64,000 nt of DNA, taken from assembly GCF_020520425.1 (NCBI RefSeq), contig NC_079491.1:9349143-9413142 (forward strand). The letters run 5' to 3'. Each line of letters begins with the position of its first letter. Position 1 is the stretch's first letter. Shown one piece after another: positions 46,301-59,246 of this stretch. The position numbers and the translations under genes are program-made. The notes beneath the pieces were generated by a model. That model made no database searches. It was not told where the DNA came from and worked only from the letters and a program-made list of their open reading frames with translations. This DNA is from Spinacia oleracea (taxonomy: Eukaryota; Streptophyta; Magnoliopsida; Caryophyllales; Amaranthaceae).

Positions 46301-49300
46301 GTTCAAAGGTTACCAGCTGGAGCCAAAGACTTCTGCTTGAGAAAATAAATCCTAGTATTCATTCATCAGAAACTCCAGTTAGATATTTTCTCCTCTCACC
46401 AAACACTTATTTCATTCTTGCTTTTTTCTCGTTTCTCCTTCAACATTTCTTCCTTTCCCTATAATCCCCCCACCCAAACCTTCTCTTATTACATTTGTTG
46501 CTCATCTGCTGAGGGGGCCAAAAAAATACTCAACCCTCTCACTAATTCTCATTTTGCTAGATATTCTTTCATGTCTTGCCCCAATTTCATTCTCTAACCT
46601 CAAATCTTCTGCAATTTCTCTCTCCACAGCAACTCCCAATTCAAAATCAAAGGTATAGGTTCATCAAATTATGGTCTATATACCACTGTCCCTTGACAAG
46701 ACAAGCAGACAAAATGGTTGGAGGTACTACTTGAGGCCATATCAACTTGATCTCATACTCATACTCATACTCAAAGATCATAACCATCCTCTGATACAAG
46801 GGTAATCCAGCAGCTCAGTCAGCTCGTGATTGCAGGTTGATATCACTGTTTACAAATCCTTTACATGTATATACGGAGTAGGTAGTATTATTGACAAATT
46901 TCAGCTAGCATTGTTGACTAAAACTAGTATGTATATACAGAGTAGGTAGTATGTTATCGCTGAAGAAGAAAGAAATGTGGATTACGAAAGCAACTTGGGA
47001 AACCCTATAACTATGCGATTAATAACAACGAACTTCTTCTAATAGACAGCTTGCAGTTCTAACTAAAAGATAGACGTGAAGGGAAAAAAAGAGGTTCATC
47101 TTTCAAAAGATTATTCACACAGAAATTGTAAACAAGAGCATATACAGGCCATGATACTCATCTCTAATTTAATCATAGGTAACCTTTAGATGACTAGTAA
47201 TAATCATCGGACCAAGCTGCTATTCTGAAGATTGCAATGAGGTGGAGAAGATATAGTTTAAAAGGTGCATTCATCAATTCATGAAAACTTGGTTGTGACA
47301 AGATTTAAAAGAAATATTGTGGTCATATTTTTCACGAAAGAAGGGAAGATGAAGCAATGACAAAAAAAAGCAATTTCAACAACTTACAGAAACATCAAGG
47401 AATTCATCCAGATTAGTTGCCACAGTCTCCCACTCATAAGTTGTGCATGGAAGGACATTAGAACCCTTAGTCTTTCCTTTCTTCAACTCAACCTTCTTTT
47501 CAACTTTCCTTATCTCCCGATATAGCCTATGGCCAACAAATTCGTCATCTTCATACCTGCAAAATGACATCAACCTTGACTTCTTCAAAATCGATGCAAA
47601 AATCACAAGTACTCGTTTTCAAGATACAAATGAAAATAAACAAAACACAATTATCTTCTTCGTTTGCAGCAGGAAATACAGTCAGAAACTTGGTAAGAGA
47701 TCAAAGGTACTACCAAAAAGAAGTTCCATGTGAATCACCACCAATCCGCTCTTTCCGAAATGCTGAAAGCTGAGCCCCATGTTTGAGTGAACTATCAATA
47801 TAACTCCTGATATCCTCTTGCTGCAGATTACAAGCAAAAACCAACAAATATAAGTATTTTGGGAGTCATGGACAGGATGGACACAAAACCCAAAGAGTAA
47901 ATTACACACAAATAGATCAACAAATTCTTTAGTCACTCCGAAGATACTATAGTGAACTTCTCATGACCATTGTCTTACAACAGATTAATAATAAACTGTG
48001 ATAAACAACAGAAGTTTGACAATCGACATAAAGGTCATATGGCATAATGATAACAGAGAACACGGCCTCTTGGTACATTGACGCATATTTCACTAGACAG
48101 TGGGAATGAATGCTAACAGATATCGGATGATGTTATGTAAATAACTCCTAAATAGAAGAATAAGAAGGTATGCTATTAGATGATAGTGTTACCTCTACCC
48201 GAATGTCACATAGGGCTTTCAGGATCACCACACGCACTTTTGGATCAAGATTCTTGTACGCTTCAGTCTCAGCCCTACAGAATGACAAAGCTGGCACAAT
48301 AAAGACATAATCATCAAAAAGTAAAGAGCTCCAAAAGCAATCAAAGACTCACCCGTGATCAGTAACTACAGGACACTCTCCTTCAGCAACCTTCAAACAA
48401 ATACAATTTCAAATAAGTACAAATCCTACAGAAGGGGCAATGTGACAGCATATCACTCCATAATAAAATAACTAAGCATGAAAATTACCCAATGCCACCA
48501 GTCTTTCAACTTTCTGCATAGCACGGTCACCCAAGTGTCACGTCCACAAGCCATTCGAGTAACTGGGGGAATTGCCTAACAGCATCAAGAAATAAGTTAA
48601 TTACTTAGAGAACATGAAGAATAATTTAATTACCAGTAGTACACAACAAGACCACATTACACTACGGAGTAATAATCAACTAAAAATCACCATGGTCAGA
48701 ATTCTAAATCCAATACTCCTAGGATAATATCATAATAGGGAATAGGTTTGCAGGAACAGAGAAAAAAAGGTACCTAAAACAATCATCTTCAACACTATTC
48801 TATGGCAGGAAAAGAAAATCAAACTGCTTGATTACTAAAATAGCCTCAAAGGTAACTAAGGGAACAAACTGGAATGGATTGGTATGGATATCCATTCCAG
48901 GGAGGTATGGATTCAAGACCTCATACCACAGTGAAATTGTTTGGTTCACCTTCGGAATGGATTCTACATCCATTGTTAATGTTTGGTTTACTTTTGGAAT
49001 CGATTTCTAGTAAGTATACAATATGTTTTAGAAACTATTTTATAATTAGTTTAACTTAATTAATAAAAATAAGTTTACATTTTATTCATTATAATTATTT
49101 CCAGAAGATAATCTATCCTATCATTATGTTATTCTACTGATATTATCAATAAAAAGTAAAAAACAAATCAAATATCAAACGCAAGAGAAAAAGAAGAACT
49201 AAAGCAGCAAACTTCAAGAGCGTAGATCGAAATGCAAAAGCAAAGTATCCAAATCCCATTTGAAACCATAAAATTCAAAAATACAATCTCATCAATAGAT

Positions 49301-52300
49301 TATGTTTTCATAACAGAATTTCATCTGCTAAACAGAAGTTGAAAGAACAAGAAGGAAGGCTCCTCCCCAAACATCAATTTTCGAATCAGCCAACAACAAA
49401 CAACACCACCACAATTCACGGGTCATCAAAATTGAAAATGATCGTGGAGCCACGAGGAGCGGCAGCGGCTCTACGGTGGTGCTTGGCGGGGGGGGGGGGG
49501 GGGCACCAAATAGGGCCCATTCTCGGTGCAGTGGGTCCCAGTACAATGTAGTGGGGTCGAAGAGTGAAGAGGTGGTGCCACCGGAGAAGAACAAAGGTCC
49601 GACAGTTATGGTGAGGCCAGAGGCGGTGGCTTCCTCTCCTCTCAAGTAAGTTAGGGTTTGAATATAGGGTGGAATGGACTTTGAATCCTATAGGGGGAGG
49701 TAGGTACGGGATTCTAAGGGGTTGGCGTGGAGTTAGAATCTTCCAAGTATGAGATTCCACAGTTAAGATGCTCAAGCAAACACTAAAATGCAACGAAATG
49801 GGTTCAAAATCCATTCCAAACCCATACCAAGATGTCCAACCAAACACCCCCTAAAATGTCCATATTGATGTAGATATTACTCCCTCCGTATTTATTTAAG
49901 AGATACACTTGGTCGGGCACGGGTATTAAGAAGAAGAATTGAATGAAATAAAGTAATAAAACAAGTGGGGTTGGGTAGATATTTTAATAAGTAAAACAAG
50001 TGGGACCATGTCATTTTAGGGGGTGGGGGGTGGGGTGTAGTTATGAAATTATTTGTTTAATATGGTGGTGGGACATAGGATATATTAGTAGATTATTTAA
50101 TTAGATAGTGGGGTTTATAAGTTACTAAAAATGGCAAGTGTATCCGTTAAATAAATACGGCCGGAAAAGACAAGTGTATCTCTTAAATAAATACAGAGGG
50201 AGTATAATGTTTGTTCCAACAAGCTGATATCTTCAATAGTAACCCATCTGGGTGACGGTTCATCAGTAAAGTACAAATTACATAAATGAGAGAAAAATAC
50301 AACAATTACCAGGACAGAAAGAAATATATCAAGACCCAGAATGTCTTAGATAACCATTTAGAAGATAACCATTTCAATACAAAGAAAATATTGAACACAT
50401 AAGAAGCATATTTACCAGTTGGAAGAATCAAAGATGAAAAACAACACCAGCTACTGAAAACGGCATTTATTTCTCTCAAAAAATACACAAAGTGAACTCA
50501 TCTATTTTACATGAAATGTACTAAGATTGTCAGTGGCAAAGCATAACTATATTTGTAGCATCTCAAGCAGCTAATTCAAAAAGAGCCACTGCTTACAACT
50601 AGAAAATTGCAATAAGATCGTTATTGAACAAGCCTCCTATCATCCTATGCCATTCCAAGAGGCAAACAAACTTGAAAAATGGACAATCTTGACAGACAGT
50701 TCTATGAGATCACAAGTACAACAACCAACACCAACACCGATATATTAGCTATTCCCATTTACTGAAGGGCTGCTCTCCCTATTACATCTGGCACAATTTA
50801 TTTATTTTTTTAAAAAGGATGCTCTACATGGAAAGTAAGTCGACCTTTAGTTACGTTTAAACCTTATTTACCCAGAATTACCTTACTGACTAGACCACAG
50901 CTCAGCCTTACACTTGTTGACAAATTCAAGGCAGCTCCAGATAGATGGCTAACCAGCTTTTCCACTACCCCTGTTCATCAAATCAGCTTGATCTGAGATT
51001 AGTGACTCAAAGTTCAACAAAATTTTAAGCCTCTTCAGAAGCTTTTCCTGTCTTCCTTTCCCAATAAATCATCCTATATTCAATCAGGAACAAAAGATTT
51101 GAGATCTCTCACTTATACATTTGTGTAAACACTCTCAGGAAAGAGTGCTGTATTGCTGAAATCTCTCAAAGAGAATACTTTCCCAAGTTCCTTAAGCAGA
51201 CAAGACAAAGCCTAAATTCAAAAGCATTCTATCCATAAGCACAGATAAGACAAATCCTAAGTTCACAAGCTTTAGCTTTTTATCCCTAACCAAAATTCTA
51301 CCAAAATGAGTACCCTGCACTAGCCAGCTGTTATCTTAAGGCACAAGAATCATCCTTGTAAACATAATTAGCAAAATCCTCCTCTCTTTACTTTTTGAGC
51401 TTTAGCAAAATCAATCACGCTCATCAGCAAACCCCAACAATAAATCCGTAAAACGCAATTCCATCTATCAGCCGTCCTATACACAGAATAATTTCCAGTT
51501 CAATTTTCAAATTTTGTAAATATCCAACTCAAATCAAAACTTCTGCACTCCTCATCCCACCAAACAACTAAAATTACCTTTCTTTAGTCAAATTAAGGCT
51601 ATTGATGCCACTGCCACAAATTTTTATTCTACCACAGTTCTAGAAGTTGCAGGCACAGTTGCTGAAAGTGCTTACAACCTTGTCAATGGTGATATAGGTT
51701 CAGTTAACACTCTCATACTCCATGGTAGACTCATAATTGACAGAAGTTAGCACGAAAGAAAAGGTGGAAGTAACCTAACTTTCCTGAGACCCTTGACATT
51801 GGCTATTCCAAGCATTACCTGGACAATGATACCACAACAACAAACTCACATGATTCTGCAACCCCTAGACATCTGAAGCACACTTTAACTATGTGCCTAA
51901 GACTCCACGATCGTGGCTCAGTTACATTCACATGCTCTATAGTAACATCAGAATTGGCCATAGTTAATGAGTGAACAAGGTAGAAAGAATGTCAATCCAT
52001 CTCATCGCTTCATGTTCCTTTAACTAAATTGTATACATTAAGAATTCGATGATTATATGAGATATTAACTTTAGGTTCACAAACAACTCCCAAGAGTTGT
52101 CATATTCCTTGATTTTCACCAATAATTTTAGGCTGGTAATTTTTCTACTTAAGCATCCACCAAAAAGCAGCCAATGGCCTAAACAACAACATCATTATCC
52201 CAATATGAGCAAGGTACATGAGTACCTGATACTAGAATGTATGCAGCCTTACCAGGACAGTACAATAGGCTGAGCTCACCCTAAGTCGGCCTAAGTTTGA

Positions 52301-53782
52301 TACACAATGGCTTTCTAGTTTCTATTACGCTAAAGAATCTTTGCTGCTCAAACAACCTTGTAAGTTGTAACCCGACAACCAAGCTACTCATCTGTAAATC
52401 CTATCCCTTAAAATTTGACACATCAGTGAACATAACATATGCGCACATAAAGAACCATCGTTCTGCAAGACATTTCAGATTCATGATCTTCTGCTCTACA
52501 TTCTTGGGGCTAATACCACGTTGAAAAAGGAATACTTGATCACCTAATCACGAAGCAAATGAACTCATCCCCATTTCCTTGCAACAAAAAATAAATATAC
52601 GGAAGCTTCTAGAGTACTATTATCCTCCCCTCACAGAGACAAACAGGAACCGGGATAAAAACTAACATCTGCCTGTATATTTCTCAATCTTAAAGCAAGC
52701 TTAATCATCTGATTAAATACCAGTCTCTTTCACCAGAAGTACAAACAAAGCCTATGACCAAGACTTCAACATCCTTCAAACTGTGGTAAGGAATTCTATT
52801 TCACCTACAAGATGATAGTAGCAATCTCTACTTTATATCAACTATTCAACTTAATAGGAATCTTAAGAGTTGGTACATCACTACAATCAAGTACATAACC
52901 GCAAGAAACAGTTAGAGCACATGCATTGTTTCATATGTAAACACTAACCAATTTCAATCAAATAAGCAAACAACTTATATTTCCACCATCAAACAAAACA
53001 TTACAAACAGTATAAAAAGTATTCTTAAAATGGATTGAAAAGAGAAGCACCAACCTTTAACAATGGGATATGTATATCACTCAATGTACTATTGGGAGAA
53101 AGCAATGCAGACTCCAACTCCTCAACAGTGAACTCGGCGTTAATGTTCAAAACTGCCCTAAATATCTAAAACACACAAGCAAAAAAACCTCAATTCAGCT
53201 CCAAAATCAACTGAAAAACTCGAAAAATATAATAAAATCCATTTCTTTTATATCTTAACTGACATGGAGGAAATTAAGTATGGAAGCCAATTCCCACATG
53301 GACCTCAATTCCCACCGCGGCATTAGCTCCTCCTGGGTAGGTGGATTTACCAATGAAGTCACGACCTTACTACATTGCTCCTTGGGCAAATCATCATCCT
53401 CCTCTTCCGATACCTCCTCCGCCACCACCTTCTCAACTCTCTCCCTCTTCGGCGGCCTCGGCCTCCGCTCAATCACCGGCGGGTCTACATACTTAGCCGG
53501 ACGAGCTGTGCAAGCCCGAGTGGGCCTCTCTCTCCTAACTATAACATTGTTATTACTACTACTATTGTTCTCCTTCTTCCCATTTTTACTACTGCTCTTA
53601 CTACCAACATCATTACCACTCAACTCCTTCTTGCTTTCCTCCTCAATTGGGTTGCTACCCTCTTTGTTTCCGGCTTCAGGTCCGGTTTCTGGGTAATTGT
53701 TGGATTCAGGCTTTGGGGCATCCCCATTGGTCTCCGGTTCACCCAAAGATCGGTGGATCGGGGACGAAACGACGTGCTCCAT
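43382..53782 (-). CDS. DDR4: DDT-domain protein of the DDR type (DDR4-like), ISWI chromatin-remodelling partner
   Basis: Exons 53264-53782, 53055-53165, 48489-48575, 48353-48390, 48193-48274, 47714-47820, 47388-47556, 45662-45754, 45385-45505, 44549-44591, 44258-44437, 43382-44168 stay in phase and give 778 residues. The DDT domain begins at the end of exon 1 (RWELRSMWELASILNFLH) and runs through FRAVLNINAEFTVEELESAL and RMACGRDTWVTVLCRKLKDW. Family members bind ISWI ATPases and affect flowering-time genes (family knowledge). Residues ~90-130 are basic with ERPTRACTARPAKYVDPP; the C-terminal ~250 residues are acidic with a Lys/Arg-rich RTRSRRGTK and an LDLNEL stretch. An in-frame ATG at 53854 would add 24 residues; 53782 has the better context (GTTATGG). 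The stop at 43382 lies inside a donor-like sequence (see findings). Confidence 0.9.
48576..53054 (-). other. 4.5-kb second intron of the DDR4-like gene
   Basis: Donor side CTATTAAAG|GTTGG-type at 53054 and acceptor CTGTTAG at 48576. Holds a Stowaway MITE (49880-50202) and a likely second element at ~48855-49855, whose edges read as diverged inverted sequence (GGAATGGATTGGTATGG versus CCATTCCAAACCCATACC). 50203-53054 shows no gene, RNA or repeat that I can name. Confidence 0.6.
49880..50202. mobile_element. Stowaway-type MITE in the DDR4-like intron
   Basis: CTCCCTCCGTATTTATTTAA and complement with TA flanks (49878-49879, 50203-50204). The right terminus reads GAGGGAG. Diverged from the other three MITEs here, so a different subfamily. 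Confidence 0.85.
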
Positions 53783-55089
53783 AACGGGAAGATCAAGAAG
53801 ATGAAGATTAGGGCTAATTAAGGTGGGATTTGGCAAAAGATCATAGCTTTGCATTGAAAAATGGCAATAAAAATAAGGCCAAGTTCCTGGGTACTTGGAA
53901 AAATACAAGGGAAATCAAAGAAACCCCAGAAAACCTGAATAATACAACATTCATCACATCACAGCACTCTTCTCTGTAACTATCTTCAACCCAAGAAAAG
54001 CAAGAAAACAGGGAGAAAATAGGAAGAAAATTAGAAACCCAGATTCTATTTCTTGATGTTAAGCTTAACCTTAACTCCTGTTGTTCAATGTTCTAGGAAG
54101 TTTAAAAATTGGGGTTTTTGTGGGGTTAGAGAAGTTAGTATTGGGGTTTGTTTGTTTTGTACTGGGAATTTTGATTTATGTTTTGTTGGTTAATCGGATT
54201 GTGTTTTGTTTGGGAAGGGGAGAGATATGAAAGGGGGGTTTGGCGATTATTAGGGCAACAGGCAACTGGGTATAAAGGTAGTGTGTTCAAAGACGATATG
54301 AGTCGTATGACAAAGATCAAAGAAAAATGAATGAGGATTTGGCTTTTTTCTACGCTCCCTTGCTTCTCCCTTTAGATCATTCAGCTATCATGGTGTTCAT
54401 TGTATTTTTGCTATCCCGTGTACACACATATATTCATTCTAAAATTATTATTTGATCATATTTATTTACTCCTTATAAAATATTTCTCCCGTTAAAGTTA
54501 ATGTATAATTAAATCTTGAATCCTCTCAAAAAAAAAAAATAATAATAATAATAATAATAATCTTGAACCTACTTATTTAATCAAGTATGAAATTTTCGTC
54601 CTACAACGTTTACCTATTTTATATGCTTAATATGCTATTTTTCATTATTGAGATACCGATTTTGAACAAATTATTATGTGGTATCTATTATTGTCATATT
54701 CTGTAATCTAATATGTTTATCCATACATAAATCATTTGTAAAAAATTATAGAAAATAAAAAAATAAAGTAGATATATTTTAGGAAATATGTTTTTGGCGG
54801 GAAAAAATACACCAGGGAGTGGCATGTGTTATTCCTGGTGTCTTTTTTAGTATAAAGTAATAGATAGATAATAGATTTATGCGCGATGTCATGGGTTATT
54901 ACATATTCTACTCAAAGTTAAGAAAATTCATTATTAATGGTCCAAGACCATAGATATTGATAAATAAAATTACTATTTATTTGTTGAATAGCCAGCTTCA
55001 TCGAAAAAATCATAACTATACTTAACAACGAAATACTAGAAAAAGCCCATATACGCCAAAGATTTTTTGTTGCCGTCGGAAAAAATAAA
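53783..55089. other. Promoter and 5' region of the DDR4-like gene, then intergenic sequence
   Basis: The first ~500 bases left of 54300 should hold the leader and promoter. A palindromic repeat end (CACCAGGGAGTGGCATGTG) is at 54810-54840, followed by TTTTTTAGTATA. An (AAT)n tract is at 54536-54562. No gene. Confidence 0.5.
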
Positions 55090-55410
55090 CACAAATTCTT
55101 GTTTATAATGGTTGTACAATAAATATTGTACACCGGAGTAAAAGTTGACTCAAAATGCTTAAAAGTTACATTTATATAGGTAAAAGTTATCTATTTTTTA
55201 GTGATAAATTTTTTCATTTGAATAAATATTATTTCTTCAAAATCACCAATAATGTATAAATTAATCATTTAACCCTTTAAAATGTTTATCTATCAACTTT
55301 TTTATTTTATAATATAAAAGTTACAGAAAAATAGGTTAAAGTTATGAAAAACTGCATAAAAGTTATCTGGGTGTACAATAAATTTATTGTACACCTTGTG
55401 CGCGCAAGAC
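55090..55410. repeat. MITE-like repeat, family R, inverted copy
   Basis: Starts CACAAATTCTTGTTTATAAT and ends GGTGTACAATAAATTTATTG followed by TACACCTTGTGCGCGCAAG, the reverse of the copy at 18349-18665. Full-length. Confidence 0.75.
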
Positions 55411-55723
55411 CTTTTGAAAAATAAAAGTCCAGCTCCTATTAACAAGGGAGCCGGAAGTGGAAGGAAAGGTATGATCCATGCATAAAAAACCAATATCGTA
55501 CCCGAAATCGATAAATGTAATGATTTGATGTGAAATATAACGGATTGACAAACTTCACTACTAATCGGTCTCGTTTGATTAAACGTGTCGTGTTGTGATG
55601 TCCTGTTTAATTAAATGTGCCGTAAAACTTTGACTAACCCGCTTTTTTCGTGTCCAGTTCATGTCGTGTCGTGTTAGATTTTAAAGCTGTGCATTACATC
55701 ACTCTTTGTCAAAGTTTTTGCTT

Positions 55724-55729
<6 letters not shown>

Positions 55730-55809
<80 letters not shown>
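55730..55809. repeat. (AT)n microsatellite, ~80 bp
   Basis: Uninterrupted AT dinucleotides ~150 bases before the LINE nest. Confidence 0.95.
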
Positions 55810-55811
<2 letters not shown>

Positions 55812-56186
55812 ACCTTCTAGATGCGAAATAGAAACATCTTAAGTTAGTATAGATGATAAAATAAAGTTACCAGAATACAATTGAGAGATTGTGATTTTGA
55901 GTTTTGTAGTGTTTTGTTAAAAAAAATGTGAGGAATCACTAGAGTCGAAGATCAAAATGATATACTATATAGACTTGGGGTTATTCACGACTACGCATAC
56001 TTATGGTATCCTCAATAATAGGAATAAAAGTGTCTTGAAATTACTTGAGGACAAAAAAGTAACTTTGGACTCGTGTGTTTCATTAGAGGAAGTACGGAAT
56101 AATCTTTTTAATATGGCTCCAATTAAGTCTCCGGGGCCAGATGGAATTCAACCCATTTTTTTCCAAAAACATTGGAATGGTGATCA

Positions 56187-59100
56187 GGTAACAAGTTTCT
56201 TTTTCAAGTCTGTCAAGGAAAGGAAGGCTAACAATCACATTGGTGCACTCAAAAAACAAGATGGCTCCTGGATAGCGGATAAGGACCTTCTCAAGCAGGA
56301 GTTCGTGGATTTTTTTAAAGGGATTTATGCTCAACCGGCGCAACTCACAGAGGAAAGCAAGCTCACTTTGGAGACTTGGCTATCTACGGTTACTCCACTC
56401 TCGGTATCCCAAAAGGAGATACTAGCAGTACCTTTCACGAACCAAGATGTGAGGGACGCTGTATTCAGTATGCAGGATCTTAAATCGCCAGGGCCAGATG
56501 GGGTTCCTCCACTTTTCTTCAAAAAATTTTGGGCTTAAACTCATACTGAGATATGCGGTGCGGTACGGGGTTTCTTCAATGGAGGTCGAATGCTAGCGGA
56601 AACAAATCGCACCTTTATTGCTCTTATTCCTAAAGTTCAAAGCCCGGACTGTGTGTCTAAGTTCAGGCCTATAGGCCTATGTAATTCCTTGTATAAAGTG
56701 ATCTCCAAGTGCTTGGTGATGAGGATGAAAAGAATCATGGGAGACATCATTAGTGAGTATCAAAATGCTTTCGTGCCGGGAAGACTTCTCGTGGATAATT
56801 GTATGATTGCTCATGAGTATATGCAATATGTAAAGAAAAGGAAAAAAGGAAAGGATTTTGCAGGTATTTTGAAGATGGACCTGAATAAGGCTTACCATCG
56901 TATAAGCTGGAGCTTTATTAGGGAGGTTCTCATGGCCTTTGAATTCCCTCAACAATGGATAGATTGGATTATGGAATGTATCACCACTGTGTCTATGGCG
57001 GTTCTTGTCAATGGGGAGGTCACAGAAAATTTCAAGCCCAAGTGTGGTCTCCGTCAAGGCGACCCTTTGTCGCCTTATATTTTCATTATGTGCATGGAGG
57101 TGCTCTCTCGACGTATGCTAGCTTTGCAGGAAATTGGTTCAGGTCGTGGCTTGAAAATTGGAAGACGGTCGCCAAGAATCAATCACTTGTTTTTTGCGGA
57201 TGATGCGTTATTTTTCTTCCATGCAACTCCGGACTCGTGTGTTAATTTGAGGAAGGCTCTGGACGAGTTTAGTCTGATATCGGGTGAGGTGGTGAGTTTG
57301 GAAAAATCTTTTGTCACATTTTCTCCTAACACCCCGCGCAGGTTCATCTCCTTTATGCGCAGGCCCTTAGGAATGAAGAATAAATTCGCAATGGGTACTT
57401 ACTTGGGCTGCCCTATGGATGTGGATGGTAGGAGTTCCCAGAAGTTCGAGTTCCTAATTGACAGAATCGCAAAAAAGCTTTCATCTTGGAAATTCATTTC
57501 TATTTCCCAAGCAGGCAAGATTATTTTGGTGAACAGTATCATTGTAGCCATGGCTTCTCATGTTATGTCTCTCTTCCTGATCCCAAGGGGAAGCCTTAGT
57601 AGAATAACAAGCCTCTTCACCAAGTTTATATGGAGCACTTCAATGGACAGAAAACCCATCTACTGGAGGAGTAGGGCACTTTTGGAAAAACACAAAGAGC
57701 AAGGGGGTTTAGGGGTCCATAATATAAAAAATCTAAACACCGCATTAGTGTGTAAGCAAGCTTGGAGAATCCAGAATAACCCTCAGAGTTTAGTTGCTCG
57801 TATTCTGCTGGGAAAATACAAAAAATCGCCAATATTGATTGCACAAAATAATGGGATTCTAGGCAGGGTGTCGTGGAGTTTTAGGAGTATGGTAAGAGCA
57901 GCCTCAAATTTGAAGTTGGGTATGGGTATGTTAGTTGGGGATGGCAGCAATATTGACATTGAAAGGGATACCTGGGTTCATGGTCAGCGTGTTCAAAAGA
58001 AGGAGGGAGTGTCGCCTAATGTGAAGATGGTTGCAGACCTTTTAACTGATGACTTAAAGTGGAAATCGAGTCTCGTCTGGAGTTGTTTTGAGAGCAATAC
58101 TGCAAAGAATATCCTTGCCATCCACGTTAGTGCTCGGAATCTTGAAGATGAGGTAATATGGAACTCCCTCACCAAGGGATCTTATTCGGTTAGGGAAGGC
58201 TATGCTTTGCTGCAAAATCAGTTAACGGTACAAGGTGACAGCCCATCATTCTGGAAAAAAATTTGGAAAATGAAAATTATACCCAACTGGAAACTATTTA
58301 TGTGGAAGATTTTAAATAAGGCTTTGCCTTCGTGTACCAACCTCCGTGCGAGAGGTGTGGAGTTAGATGTAATGTGCAAGAGTTGTCTTGCGCATGAGGA
58401 GACATTGGAGCATTTATTTCGTGATTGTGAGCAGATAAAGAGAATTTGGAGTACGGGACAAATCGGTTTAAGGATCAACAACAGCGGATCATCATTGAGT
58501 GAGTGGGTCAGACACTACTTGTGGTTCTTTTCGAAGACGGAAGACGGAAGGGACGAAAAGCTAGTGACCTTTGTTGCAACATTATGGAGCATATGGAAAG
58601 CCAGGAATGAGCTTATATTCAGGGATGGCAAGACCACTCCCACACAGATCATGTCTAACATTGATGACAATTACAAGAAGTGTTGGGCTTTTATGGAAGG
58701 GAAGAAGAGGAACTCGTCTGCGCGTGGGATGGTGGACCGCAGGAATAGTGCCCTGGCCTTCTGGGCGGTCGGTTGTCCAAGTGGTTCTACTCCGACTAGC
58801 ATACAGGTGGATGGGTCGTGGAAGAAGACGAAGAAAATATCGAAGTTGGGTTGGACTGCGGGAGCGGGTTGGTTATGTGAGCATGAGGGAACTGTCACTA
58901 GTGGCTCTCAACATATCTTTGCAACTACCCCCCTTCAAGAGGAGGCTACGGCCTTGTGGCTGGCAATTCAATCACTTGCTAATGTGTACTCGAGGGTGGA
59001 TATCCTTACGGATTGCTGTGATCTCGTTACAGCACTTAAACAACCAAGTGACACAAAGCTGGAGATTCGGTCCCTGATAGCGGATATAGTTCTTAGTATT

Positions 59101-59193
59101 AATTCACTTAATTATTTTTGCATTTCTAAAGTCCCCAGGAATGAGGTGTCTAGAGCTCATAACCTAGCTGTTCAAGCTAGGAAAAGAGACTAG
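56187..59193 (+). pseudogene. ORF2 of the inner LINE: reverse transcriptase, zf-RVT, RNase H
   Basis: One frame throughout with a single stop at 56536-56538 after PPLFFKKFWA. RT boxes: RPIGLCNSLYKVISKCL, LKMDLNKAYHRISW (first Asp kept, second changed to His), CGLRQGDPLSPYIFIMCME, FADDALFF. Then zf-RVT (CKSCLAHEETLEHLFRDCEQ) and a C-terminal RNase H domain with VDGSW, QEEATALWLAIQSL and ILTDCCDLV, so the Asp-Glu-Asp triad is present. Stop at 59191-59193. Nearly intact, hence a young insertion. Confidence 0.85.
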
Positions 59194-59243
59194 ATGTGTG
59201 TTTGCTTTTTCCTTCTGCCAAAAAAAAATAAGAATAATAATTA
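56187..59243 (+). mobile_element. Inner L1-type LINE inserted in the outer LINE
   Basis: 5'-truncated copy starting inside ORF2 (GDQVTSFFFKSVKERKANNH) and ending ~50 bases after its stop in an A-rich tail (CCAAAAAAAAATAAG). The tail abuts the outer LINE sequence. No clear target duplication was found; left border placed by loss of outer-LINE similarity, so uncertain by several bases. Confidence 0.7.
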
Positions 59244-59246
59244 GGT

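Noticed and set aside
53280-53821. Open frames of 138 and 148 codons opposite exon 1 of the DDR4-like gene
   Set aside because: They are antisense shadows of a charged low-complexity exon that has matched splice sites and a DDT domain.
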